From NCBI RefSeq assembly GCF_029962835.1, contig NC_080581.1, positions 24,318,001-24,382,000 of the forward strand: 64,000 nt of DNA, written 5' to 3'. Position 1 is the stretch's first letter. Every line of letters starts with the position of its first letter. Shown here in pieces: positions 11,242 to 22,055 of the stretch. This DNA is from Magnolia sinica (taxonomy: Eukaryota; Streptophyta; Magnoliopsida; Magnoliales; Magnoliaceae). A model generated the notes under the pieces. That model was not told where the DNA came from, did no database searches, and saw only the letters and a program-made list of their open reading frames with translations. The translations under genes were made by a program, and so were the position numbers.

Positions 11242-12900
11242 GGTATGTTTATTGGATTTTCATAATTTCATGTTCTGCTTCTATCAATATGAGTCACTCA
11301 CTCCACTAGAAGCTTTGCATCATTGTTGTTTTTGCATCCTTTCACATGCATGGTTAGACTAAGAACTAAGAGTGCCGATTTTTGCACACAAAGAATCATA
11401 TTCATGCTTGTGACAAATTTGAAAGTTGAACAATGTCTTATATCACATAAGAGAAGTACACCTAGACTGCATCAGGAAGTACATTAGGTATCCTGGAAAG
11501 AGCTTAAGCATCCTGGAATTCTGTGTTTTGTCCTTAAATGAATTACGTCTTTAAAGATGAATCACATGCTGAAGTTGTTTGAGTAAAGAGGTTGAGGACA
11601 TTTAAATTGAAAGGGACAACGCACATATCAAGATCAAAACTTTTGGATGTTCTAAACTGGAGAAACAATGAAAGGTGATGTTAAATGTGTTTTCAAAGAT
11701 TTCAATATCGTGATGTTTTATAATAATAATTGGATGCCAATGTGCCAAAAATCGCTTGCATTGGAGGAATCTAGCAATTGAATATTGGATACCAAACCAT
11801 TGATATGTTCAGGTCCATATTCATTAGTCTAGTGAATATGGGGCATTTGGCCCTTGAGGTATGTAGAATAATGACTTTGATGGGTCTAAGACATCGATAT
11901 GAGTGGGCTCATTATATTATATATAAACCATTCATATGGTTGGCCCATATTTAGCAATCCAAATCTTTAATATGGTTGTCGTTGTTGTTTTTATTTATTT
12001 ATTTATTACAATGATGTCATCCCTTGATATGATTCAGCTTATTTCTTGTGATCCAAACCTTTGACATGCTTGGGTCATTTAAGGGGATTGAAACCTTTTA
12101 CATACTTGGGCCACTTTGGTGGGTCCAAACCATTCATGTGATTGTGCTTACTCGGTGATTCAAATGCTTCATATGATTGGAGACACTTCAATGATCTGTA
12201 TTCATCATATGATTAAGGTCGTTTTTAGCGACCCAAGTGACTAGGGTTCATATATGATGCAGGACATGAAATTAACCATGGAGTGCAAGAAATCAAGTTT
12301 GTGATTATGCCAATATTAAACAGTCAAAAAATTCCACATCCTACATACTATCAAACATTCAAGAAGGGGAATCTATGGGGGTCCATGCCTACACAACCAT
12401 TAGGGCTAGATCAAATAAAATTACAAGCCAAATAAGCCCAAAGGAGTGTAAGAATCACCCATTCTTGCATAAGATTGTTTCCGACTCAAGAGATTCACTA
12501 AGTTTCAATTTGGTGGAAAATCTAGGGTTTAAAAATTATGAAAAATTGAGATTTGGGACCCTTTTGGGTTATGGATTTCAGATTATGAGATTTTCTAGAT
12601 AACGGTTAGGGATCAGTCAAGGTATTAGAGGATACAGGGACTGATTTAGCAATTTCTAGATTTAACAATTCCGTTGTATCACATGTTGATCATGTTTAGG
12701 AGTGAATATTAGGGGTAGATTTAAGGGGGTTTAGGTAGAGGATTAATGGGGGATCCTATGAGGAGGTTTTAAGCCAAAAAAATGAAAGAAACAGAGAGTA
12801 AAAGAGGACCTGGGATAGGCCATGCACACTGGACAACAGGTTGGCCCGGATGCACGTGTGTGACTGGACGTCCGTATGCGTGTAGGGCCCACAAAATCAA
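11242..12900. other. Non-coding stretch with a degenerate short-period repeat
   Basis: Between about 11800 and 12240 the sequence repeats, loosely, a 50-60-bp phrase of the type GATCCAAACC...CATATG.TTGGGCC. A related patch lies at 34740-35480. The rest, to 12900, shows nothing I can assign. The junction with the next element is marked by its target duplication at 13151. Confidence 0.45.
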
Positions 12901-13489
12901 AAAAGGACTCCTAGGCTAGGATCGGCTAGGGGTGGGTTGTTTCCATACCAAAAATCACTTCGATCCGGCACATAGTTTGTGCATAGTACTCCACTGAAGT
13001 TTCAGCCCCAAAGATGTGCCAAAATCTAAAAACCTTCTTGTGCACCGCTGTAGGAGAGAATTTTGATGCAAAAATTGGTGAATCTAATGGTGGATGGGGT
13101 GTTGAGGATGATGGATGAGATGGGGAAGAAGATGGTGATGATTTGGAGCGGGTGTGGCCAGTGTTCGAAATATCGGTATCGCACAATGTATTGCACCCTT
13201 GGGATATATATACATATCGGTTATCGTATAGGATATATCGTTTGTATCGCATAATTTAACACACTTTTTGGGAAATAGGGGGAAACATTGAGAAAAGGAT
13301 TGAATTTTTCAATAAAACTTCAGGTATTGTTAAAAAATATCTTAATACACACTTTTAAATCATAACATAAAAACAAAAGTGCACATAATAGGTTTACTTT
13401 GTATAGGGTCCTAAGTTATGCGTTGTCCGATTGAACTAAGACAATTATATTAAAATATAAGGCATAACATTTATAAATGTATTAAGACA

Positions 13490-14285
13490 TGTATATCCAC
13501 ACCGTCCATCTGTTTTGCCACCTTAATTTACGATACCATCCCAAAAATGAAGTAGATCCAATTATCTAGTGGACCATGCCATAGGAAACAATAAGAAACA
13601 GTGCTGATTGAAGACCCTACCATTAAAACCTTCTTAGGGCTCACCTTAATGTTTTTGTAGTGTTTATTTACCATCCAATCTGTTGATAAGTTCATGTAAG
13701 CTTGGATGAAAGAAAAAAACGAATATAAGATTGATCCAGAACTTTTGTGGCCCATTAATAGTCAATCACCACTTTTTCCTTTGGTATGGTCCACTTGATA
13801 ATTGGATGTGCTTCATTTTTTGGATAATACGCTAAAATGATTTGGTATCCTCACCATTAATTCATTTTGACAAATCATTTTAGGGTATGGGCCAAAAAAT
13901 GAAACAAATCCAAATCTTAGGTGGACCACACCACACGAAAAAGCGATCATTGAATGGCAACCATTAAAAAATTAAATAAATTGGGGACTACATAAGTTTT
14001 GGATCAAGCTAATATTTATGTTTTCCCTTCATCTAGGTCTATTAGACCCTATGAACAAATTGGATGGCAAATAAACATCATGATGGGCCCCAGGAAAGCT
14101 TCAACGGTGGATATCATTCCCACCACAACTTTGTGCTGTGGACCACTTGAGCCTCATATATGGCTACATTTTGAACTCATTCCCTAGAATGACCTATCAA
14201 AATGGATGGACGGTGTAGATAAACAAATATATCATTGTGGGCCATATGGCCATATAGAGCCCTGACAGGACTATCCATATCTAGG
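13490..14285. mobile_element. Composite of two MITEs of the GGATGGACGG type
   Basis: ATCCACACCGTCCATCTG at the left and AAATGGATGGACGGTGTAGAT at the right are inverted partners. In between, around 13860, a second CATTTTAGGGTATGGGCC arm starts, so two related elements lie side by side or nested. Exact borders cannot be fixed. Confidence 0.5.
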
Positions 14286-14329
14286 CTCCCAATCCGTGCG
14301 AACGAGGATTTTCCCTGAAGCCAAGTTAT

Positions 14330-14610
14330 CGTGAGAACTTTCTCATCATACGTGATGTGAGTCCAAAATCTAAACGGTCTAAGTGATGCAACACTCCATG
14401 AAACCTTTAAGGTTTAACTTTTGCTTTGATCTAAGACTTTGGTGGGCCATTAAAAAGTAAACATTTTTCTCCCTTGATTTGCATCTTTCTTTATATGGCC
14501 CACCAGAGTTTTAGATTACGGTAAAATTTGGTCCCTTGGAGTTTCATGGGATGCTGCATCACATGAACCATTTAGATTGGAGACCCGTGACACATGTGCA
14601 AAGACGCGCA
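14330..14610. mobile_element. Short palindromic MITE (family D)
   Basis: The left arm ACGTGATGTGAGTCC...AATCTAAACGGT...GATGCAACACTCCATGAAAC is matched, inverted, by GTTTCATGGGATGCTGCATC...ACCATTTAGATT...GACACATGTGC. The core contains a second inverted pair, CTTTGGTGGGCCAT / ATGGCCCACCAGAG. Confidence 0.6.
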
Positions 14611-14645
14611 CGTGCCTAGGTGCGTAGATGAGATGCCTCTTCCTG

Positions 14646-15148
14646 CGAAAGGCTTTTGCAAGAGTATCTGCACCGGGATACTAGGTGGGGCCTATTGTGA
14701 TGTTTGTCAGAAATCCACCCCGTCCATCCATTTTGTGTGATCATTTTAGGACATGCAACCGAAAATGAGGTGGATCCAAAACTCAAGTGGGCCATATGAG
14801 AGGGAAATTGGGGAAAGAGTTTCCTACTGTTAAAACTTTCCTAGGCTCCACCTTGATGTTTTTATGCCATCCAAACCGTTTATGAGTTCATTCCCATTGC
14901 GATGCAGTGAAGACACGAAAAACTTATCCTGATATGAAGCTTTTGTGCCATAAAAATGTTTCAACGGTGGTCACCGAATCCTTAGTGTTTCCTCTCGTGC
15001 GGCCCACCCGAGTTTTGGATCCACCTCATTTTCAGTCACATGTCCTAAAAAGAGCTCGTAAAACAGATGGACATGGCAGATTTCTCGCAAAATCATGGTG
15101 GGCCCCACCTAGCATCCCATTGCACAAACTTCATGCATGAAGGCTTCC
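14646..15148. mobile_element. Family B MITE
   Basis: The left arm GATACTAGGTGGGGCC...ATCCACCCCGTCCATCC mirrors the right arm ACAGATGGACATGG...GGTGGGCCCCACCTAGCATC. The outer parts (GAAAGGCTTTTGCA / CATGAAGGCTTCC) are also inverted partners. The same element, better kept, is at 55146-55759. Confidence 0.65.
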
Positions 15149-15164
15149 GTGTGTTGCCGTGCCC

Positions 15165-15740
15165 GATAAAAAAGGACGCGGATTAGCTATGACAGGTTGA
15201 GTAGTGAGACTCGCTACTGAAGTGACGTCACCAAGTTATGTGGGTCCTATCATAATGTATGTGTTGTATTCACACCGTCTATCCATTTGGAGAGATCATT
15301 TTAGGGCATGATCCAAAGAAATAGGCAGATCCAAAACTATAATGGACCCCACCATAGAAAACACTAGAGAGAGTTACACCCATCATTGAAACCTTCCTAA
15401 GGTCCACCGTGATGTTTATTTGAGTTCTAATCTGTTCATAAGTTAACACAAACATTAAATAAGGTAAAACACAAATATCAGCTTCATCGAAAACTTTTGT
15501 GGCCCTTAGAAGTTTTTAATGGTGGGCGTCACTCTCTCTACTTTTTTCTGTGGTGGGGTTCACTCGAGCTTTGGATCTGAATCATTCTTTGGCTCATGAC
15601 CTAAAATTGTCTCTCAAAATGGATGGACGGTGTGGATACAAAACATACATCATGGTGGGACCCACAAAACTTGGTGACGTCACTTTAGTAACAAGTCTGG
15701 CTACTCAATCGTCAGTAGCGAATCTGCGCCTGATAAAAAA
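15165..15740. mobile_element. Mutator-like MITE (family C) with perfect 9-bp target duplication
   Basis: GATAAAAAA at 15165-15173 and 15732-15740 flanks an element whose ends are GGACGCGGATTAGCTA and, inverted, GGCGCAGATTCGCTA. The arms continue through GGTTGAGTAG, CTGAAGTGACGTCACC and GGGTCC. A 9-bp duplication with long terminal inverted repeats is the Mutator signature. No coding capacity. A second copy is at 55781. Confidence 0.85.
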
Positions 15741-16192
15741 GGGCTCAAAAGCCATTTTTTATTGCAGAGACCCTAAAACCCTGAATTCTCCCCCAAATCT
15801 CCAGATTTCTCTGGAATTATTTTTTTTTTCACATTTTCTTCCTAAATCAATTCCATTTTCAAGTAACAATCTAATCGAAGAAAGAAAAAAAGGGAATCGA
15901 GATTTTCTTTACACTAACCTATGAATGGTGAGCTTCGATTCGAATGGCCCACCAAATGCAGCTTCCAATCAGGGCAATCTATTCTACAGGTATATTTCTT
16001 CCTATTGAATGTTGTAGCCTACGAAAATCCACCCTATTGAATGTTTCCATCTCTCTTTTTTTTTTCAATTTTTTTGGAATATTTCTTCCTACATGTTTCA
16101 TATCGTTGGACTGTGATACCGATAATATTAGCAATATATTGGCCGATAGTATCGATATTGCAAACACTGGGTGTGGCTTCACACCACAATAG

Positions 16193-16577
16193 TTGACCCT
16201 TCAAGGAAGGGAGGCTTCGCACCCAATTTGATCCTTCAACTCAATGTGAGAGAGAGGAAGAAACACAGGATTATTTATTTATTATTATTATTATTTTAAA
16301 ATAATATCATGAGAGTTCATACATGGGATTGCTTTATTTATAAGAAAACCCTAAATCTAAAAAGACAAAACTAACCCTGTGCCATGTGTGCGCACTAATA
16401 CCAAAACTAAAATAAATAAAATAACTAATCTAAGCAATCAAAGCCGTTCATGATGTTTCTAATAATAAAAATAATAAAAACTCAAAATCCTAAATCATCT
16501 AGAGTAGTGGGCCACGATTATGACATCCGATGGTAGCATTTATGTGATGATCGGGTCTACTCCAATGCTCCATAACA
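16193..16577 (-). repeat. LTR edge of an old chromovirus (minus strand)
   Basis: On the minus strand, the polypurine run TTAGGGGGCTA follows the stop codon of the chromodomain fragment, then TGTTATGGAGC begins, the usual position and start of a 3' LTR. The far end could be near 16193 or 16245; no target duplication was found. Confidence 0.45.
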
Positions 16578-16588
16578 TAGCCCCCTAA

Positions 16589-16879
16589 TTATGGGGTCCT
16601 CCAAACATATCGTCGTTGATCCAAATCGAAAGCGGGGCCCGCCTCCTCCTTGAATATGTGCGTAGAGGGGGGCGTCTGCATGATGTCCCCATCAACTCTC
16701 CTCAGCTGTAAAGGTTTCACCACTGGTGAAACAAAGCTCCCGAACAGCTCCGAGATGTCTGGATCAAGTCTATGAAGCTCCTTAATGAGTGATGTACTGT
16801 CTGAAACTGGGCGTGACTTCCACTTGACAAGAAAATTTTGAAAACCACCGTCCAGCGTCGATACAATCTGATGGTCTCA
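16589..16879 (-). pseudogene. C-terminal chromodomain fragment of a Ty3/gypsy chromovirus
   Basis: The minus strand is open for about 96 codons and reads LDGGFQNFLVKWKSRPVSDS, then IKELHRLDPDISELFGSF. NFLVKWK...RPVSDST is the chromodomain core at the C-end of chromovirus integrases, which is thought to steer insertion into heterochromatin. The frame ends at a TAA just before the polypurine tract. Upstream it is cut by a GTAACG-rich segment starting at about 16880, with an in-frame TGA at the junction. The rest of the pol gene is not in the window. Confidence 0.7.
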
Positions 16880-17058
16880 GGGTATCCCAAATCGGTTACG
16901 TTTTAGCCGTAACGGCCAATACATAACGGTAACGGCATCAACTGTTACGCGATTCGGCCTCGAAATGGGGCACCTCTATTTTTTGGGTTCGTAATGGCCG
17001 TTACCGGACCGTAACGACCATTATGGCCCATAACAGCCGTTACAGTCCATAACCCTAA
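16880..17058. repeat. GTAACG/CGTTAC-rich segment, probable small transposon
   Basis: At least seven copies of GTAACG, CGTTAC or close variants occur in 180 bp. Both ends read AGGGT inward (AGGGTATCCC and inverted AGGGTTATGG). It interrupts the chromodomain fragment. A related patch with GGCCGTTACGG is near 38650-38700. No target duplication could be seen. Confidence 0.45.
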
Positions 17059-17400
17059 AGAAAAATGAAAAAAAAAACATACTTTTTTTCCTTTTCTTCT
17101 TCTTCTTCTTCTTAGCATGGGGCTGCAGCTATTACTGCTGCTGTGGTTGCGGCTGTGGCGCTGCTTGCGCTACGGCGGCAGCAGTTGCTGCCCTTCTTCT
17201 TCTTCTTCTTCTTCTTCCTCTCTCTCTCTCTCTCAGTTTGGTCCCCTCTCTCTTCTTTACCTCTTTTCTTTTTATTTCCCTCTCTCTTCCTTTCTTTTTC
17301 TAGAAAAAATGAATGGAATGGCGTGGCTATTTTACAACCACGCAGTTTTCTTTTGTTTTTTTCATAATCTGCAGTGCACATTGCATAGTGCACACTCACT
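17059..17400. repeat. TTC/CTT and CT microsatellites
   Basis: Runs of (TTC)n at 17095-17113 and 17196-17216 and CT at 17218-17236 lie around a GC-rich stretch of CTG/GCG triplets. Long open frames on both strands here come from the repeats and have no domain. Confidence 0.6.
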
Positions 17401-17404
17401 ATTT

Positions 17405-17965
17405 TATTATGTGGGGTGGGGCCCACCTTAATTTATGTATGGTAAATCCATGCCATCCATAATTTTTCAAGTTCATTTTAAAGCAAGATCCTTGAAATGA
17501 AGGGATCAAAATCTCAATTGGACCACACAGTTGGGATTGAATGCCCACCGTTAAAATCTTCTTAAGGCCCATTTTGTGATCCACCTAAGATTTGGATCAG
17601 CCTCATTTTTTAGTCCATGCCCTGAAATAAGTGGGCAAAAAGGATGGACCACGTGGATATTTAACAAATGCATTGAGGTGGGCCCCACTTTTAAAGGCAT
17701 GCTCACTAGTGGTCCACTGAAGATTTAAATCTACCTGAATTTTTGGAGCATGCCTTAAAATGAGTTCGCAAAATGGATTGATGGCATGGATGTACAAATA
17801 TATTGAGGTGGCCTGCCTGGGCCACTAGTGGTCCACCTAATATCTAGATTTACCTATTTTTTTTCTAATACCCTTAAATGAGTTGACAAAAAGGATGGAT
17901 GACATGTATATATAATACATAATCGAGTGAACCCCACATACATGGCCCTAAAAATTTATACATGA
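17405..17965. mobile_element. Tandem or nested MITE arms of the GGGCCCAC type
   Basis: Three arms are recognisable: GGGGCCCACCTTAATTTATG...CCATGCCATCC, AAAAAGGATGGACCACGTGGAT...GAGGTGGGCCCCAC, and AAATGGATTGATGGCATGGAT...GAGGTGGCC. They are related to the elements at 57740-58590. Borders unclear. Confidence 0.45.
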
Positions 17966-18765
17966 GGTATATATCAACTCAAAATTAACCAATTAAATTT
18001 TGGGACCATTGTTGGTAAGTGTAATGACCCGAAAAATTTCGTGCTAAAACTCGAGTACTACCTTTATTTTCCTTAGAAGTTATTGTGGGTTAATTAGCGT
18101 TAAACTCGATTGCTTGTGAAATTAGCATCAATCACTTTAAATTTGATCTGCATGGCTCAAAACTTGTAGAATCGTTAGCATTATGTTACTCTGAAATCTA
18201 GGATTCAATGCTAAATCCAGTTGCTCTTGGGAATTTTTAGAAGCTTTGGATCGGACCTGTACCGCGCATCGAAAGTCCAATAGCGATGATCTTAGATAGT
18301 TACATCATGTTGGACTTGATCATCACCTCAAATATCAACTCCAGATGATGTTCTGAGTCGATTTGATTGAGTCTAGAGTGAAGAGTGTGAGAACGATGAG
18401 AAATTAAATGTGATTTTATGAAATCTGAGTCGTGTCGCTTGCGTGACAATTTTAAGGAATCTGAACGTTGGATTCTGACCCAATTTCACCCTCGGATCAG
18501 GGAAGATGGCCCAGGCATGTCATGGTGCTTGTGGACCTGATCGAGTTTCGGTGACCATTGAATTGAGTGTGGTCCACCACGGCTGATCTGTGTATCCGAT
18601 CGGTATGAAAACTCAGCCTGACCTAGATCCATGGTCAGTGAGCTTAAGTCCGACTGCACATGGAAAAAGGACCACCGGAAGTGCTCCGTTGGATCGAGAG
18701 AGGCCTGATTTGGTTATAACCTAAGTATACCTTGGCCCTGAGGTTATTTTCATCAATGTTAGGCC

Positions 18766-18773
18766 TATATAAA
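18766..18773 (+). promoter_or_regulatory. TATA box in the 5' LTR
   Basis: TATATAAA in the context AGGCCTATATAAAGACC, with AACCCTCACTCTC just downstream. The same site is at 29062-29069 in the 3' LTR and, as GGGGCTATAAATAG, on the minus strand near 60520 in the second element. The conservation between copies supports a promoter role. Confidence 0.65.
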
Positions 18774-19340
18774 GACCTTAAAACCCTCACTCTCTTTTCC
18801 ATACGAATTTCCTAACCCTAGTTAAGAAAGAGAGAGGAAAAGAGAGAGAAAGTGAAAGAGAAGTTGGTGAATCATCTCAAGATTCTTTCCTGTTACTCTA
18901 CATCCTTAATCCATCACTTTTAAATCGTTATTCCGGCGATTCTAAGTTCCTTCTTGGGTAAGTTAACCTAACCCTAATCTGTTTAGAGCTTAGAATAATA
19001 TATGTGTTGATGTAGCTCATTTCTATTCTTGCCTTAGGTTATCTAGTCGCCGTTGACGAAGACATATCGTCTGAATCAGTTCGGTGTGCTTTTTTTGATT
19101 TAAGGTGCAGACTATATTCGTATAGGTTATTGTTTTCAAGGCTTTCAATGTCAGATAATGGTTTATTCTTGTTGTGGGTGCAATTTCACATGCTAAATGT
19201 TATGTTTACATTGTATTCCCGATATATATGCCTTATGTTGAGTTTTGTGTATTCCTTGTGTATGTAGAGAGTACCGTATACGTATAAAATATGAACATGT
19301 ACTTGCCATGATTATTTGTTGTGCACTTGTGCTAATTGTA

Positions 19341-19420
19341 TGTGTGTCAACTCCTTGACAAAAGGAATTGTCCAAATGCGTGTATGTCAACTCCTTGACA
19401 AAAGGAATTGTCCAAATGCG
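19341..19420 (+). repeat. 40-bp tandem duplication private to the 5' LTR
   Basis: Two copies of TGTRTGTCAACTCCTTGACA plus 20 bp lie head to tail. The 3' LTR has only one copy, at about 29635-29674. The unit accounts for the 39-bp length difference between the LTRs. Confidence 0.9.
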
Positions 19421-21162
19421 TGTATGTCAACATGCGTCATGTATGTTGAACTATGTATTCTAAGTGTTTGTAGAAATGTCTGAATGGCTTAAAGTGCGAT
19501 ATATTATCCTATTTGCAGGCGTTGAGAAGCGATTCTCAACTCTCCTATTGGTGTGTATGATTTCCTACATGCAAGTCACATTCTTTGTTGTTTAACTTCA
19601 AGTATTACTTATGTGAAAATCCATGTTAAGTTGATATTCTTCAAATGCTCACATACTGTATGATGTGAAATGTTGTTCCATTACTATTCTAAATTGCATA
19701 TGAATATCTGTTATAGCGGAATGTGTTGGGACTGTGGAATAGTCCAGGAAATCGGTAATCGATCTTGAGTTCGTGGCTGAGGTTGCTTTCGTCATGAAGG
19801 ACGTGATTTGACGAACCCGAGTCGTATTAGAGTTGTCGGCAGTGGTTTGGCCACACGGAGTGTTTGCACACTCTATGTCGTTTAACCCAACATGCGCTAG
19901 TACTGGTCGAGTTCGTCAGGTAACCCGATTATCCGATATATGTTCACCATGTATGGACGTTATTACTTGAATCTAAGGTACCAAACTTACCGATGAAATC
20001 CTGTTAACCATTGTACCTTGATCCGCTAAGACTCATGAGCCGGACATGGTGGTATGGGACACCGTGGTCGAACTGTCGGCCTATGCTGGGGTGACGAGCC
20101 TCCCCATAGTGACCAGTGAGCAACCAAACTCGTGAGCCGATTATGGTGGTATGGGACACTATATTCATGCTGTCAGTCTACATTGATTAGTGATGAGCCC
20201 TTTGTAGTGACCTCGAGCATACCTGGATACTGCATTAGGGCGACAAGCCTTAGAGTAGTAATGAAGGTATGATAGGAGTGCATTGATTGGTGACGAGCCG
20301 TTTGCAGCGACCTAAAACCATATGATCGTATGAGATGTCTAGGACTGACGACCCTAAAATGGATCATTGTTTGGAAATTGATATGAGGAAGGTACCTTAG
20401 CTTCCCAATCCTACTATATGAAAAGGACTAATAACAACTTGGAAATCATGTTCATGCACTACATTGCATGTGCTTGGAAGAGGTGGAGCACTTGAGGACG
20501 GTTGTCATGCGTAACGTGAAATGAAGACGCTGAGGGTGTACAAGCGAGGGCATGCATCATTCTACATACATCCTTGCACTAACAAGAGTAATTAGGATAT
20601 GTTTGATTGTTCTGCTTTATCATTACTGCTTGATTGAATTGATAATATATTAACCTTTGCTTTATTGTTCCACTGAGTTGATCACTCACTCCCACATTCT
20701 GGGACGGTGTTTAAACACCAACCAGACTCTGTCTTAGATGCAGATGTTGATGCGACCCCTGAGGCAGAGTAGGAGTTCGAAGATGACGAGGCCGCATTTT
20801 CTTTTATGCAGTTTTCAGGCGAGTTCTTGTGAGCCATGTCCTGATGTGAGGGGATTCTGGATTTTCTTTTGGGAATAGATAATGTCATTTAATGCTTGTA
20901 CTTTTGATAGTAACACTTATAAGTATGACATGGCATGTATACGTATTTCAGGGACTTACACATGTACACATATGTTTCTTTAAGTCTTCCGCTTGCGTTT
21001 ATCACTTCTCCCTGAATTATGTTTGCAGTTTGGCTTAATCTATTCCATGTTTTATGTACTCTTACAGACAACATACATCCATCATTAAATATGTTGCATA
21101 ATTAATGTTTTGAAACTCGGGAGCTGAGTTATGCTCGACCCCCGAATTTCAGGGTATTACAA

Positions 21163-21176
21163 GTTGGTATCAGAGT
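21163..21176 (+). other. Primer-binding site (initiator Met tRNA type)
   Basis: GTTGGTATCAGAGT begins two bases after the LTR. TGGTATCAGAG is the standard complement of the 3' end of plant initiator methionine tRNA used by many Ty1 and Ty3 elements. Confidence 0.85.
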
Positions 21177-22055
21177 ATGAATTGAATTAAACCGGACCTG
21201 GGTTATGGTCATACACCACATGCTGTCGCCACCTTAGTGTATTTGGGTGTGAGAGTAATCTAGAATTTGTGTATGTGTCCCGTTGCTTCTATCGGCGAAA
21301 GTTTACTGAAAACGATCGCCGAGATCGAGTCTGTGCGCACTCCTGATCACACACAGTGACCCAAAATCTCTTCTAGACCGTCCCTTGATGAGTTTAGATG
21401 GTTTATCTTCTCATATCAGCCCTTAAAATGTCAATAAACCTCTGTTTGTATCAGATTTTAACCTAAGTGGCCCGATAGGCGTCGAATCGTACTAAGGAGC
21501 CGATCGGGGCATTTTCAGGGGGACCTAGGGGGGGCCCACATCATTTTACACTTAGGGGGCCAGGAGGACCTTGCCCAAATGGCTAGTCATCGCCGAAGTG
21601 TCCAGAGACCGGCGATGACCTCGCCGGTTCGACGAGCCCTCGCCGCCCAGCAGGCCAGGCCGGGCTGGCCGATTCGGACCGACACCTTTGGGGCGTAGTG
21701 TGGCCCACTCCTCCATGGTTGCATGATTAAAATACTTCCTAAACCCTATTTCCTTCATAACATACCCTCCCAAGCTCTCCTTTTCTTCAAGTCTTTCTCA
21801 AAAATCTACCAAAATCTCTCCCCAATCTTCTTCTTCTTCCATTTTCGTGCACACCCATTCAACCCAACTCAAAAACCCATTCCCATTGCTATCTCCACTC
21901 CCTTTTCTTCTCATTTGAGCTCTCAAATCCTTCTTTGGGATCTCAAGTGTGTGAAAGCCTCACTATTCTTCCCATTTCTCCCTTTTCTCCCATTTTTCAT
22001 GGCCATGTTTGAGTTTATTACGGCCATATTTTACATCTCCACCTTTCTCTCTTTG

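Larger units (their letters stand above)
13151..16177. mobile_element. 3-kb non-autonomous hAT-type element with perfect 8-bp target duplication
   Basis: GGTGTGGC occurs at 13151-13158 and again at 16170-16177. Directly inside are inverted ends CAGTGTTCGAAATATCG and its partner CAGTGTTTGCAATATCG (15 of 17 identical), followed on both sides by subterminal TATCG/CGATA motifs. An 8-bp duplication and CAG... ends fit the hAT superfamily. The interior codes for no transposase; it is filled by MITEs of at least three kinds. The element is therefore either a long non-autonomous hAT or a short one enlarged by later insertions. Confidence 0.8.
18020..21161 (+). repeat. 5' LTR of the Del/Tekay element
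   Basis: The LTR has TG...CA ends. It carries a CTCTATTT...GTTGG promoter-proximal region and a TATA box at 18766-18773. A 40-bp unit is present twice in a row here (19341-19380, 19381-19420) but once in the 3' LTR. Otherwise the two LTRs differ by scattered substitutions only. Confidence 0.93.

Noticed and set aside
17112-17431. Overlapping 104-residue frames on both strands
   Set aside because: They are produced by TTC, CTG and CT repeats; no domain and no splice or promoter context.
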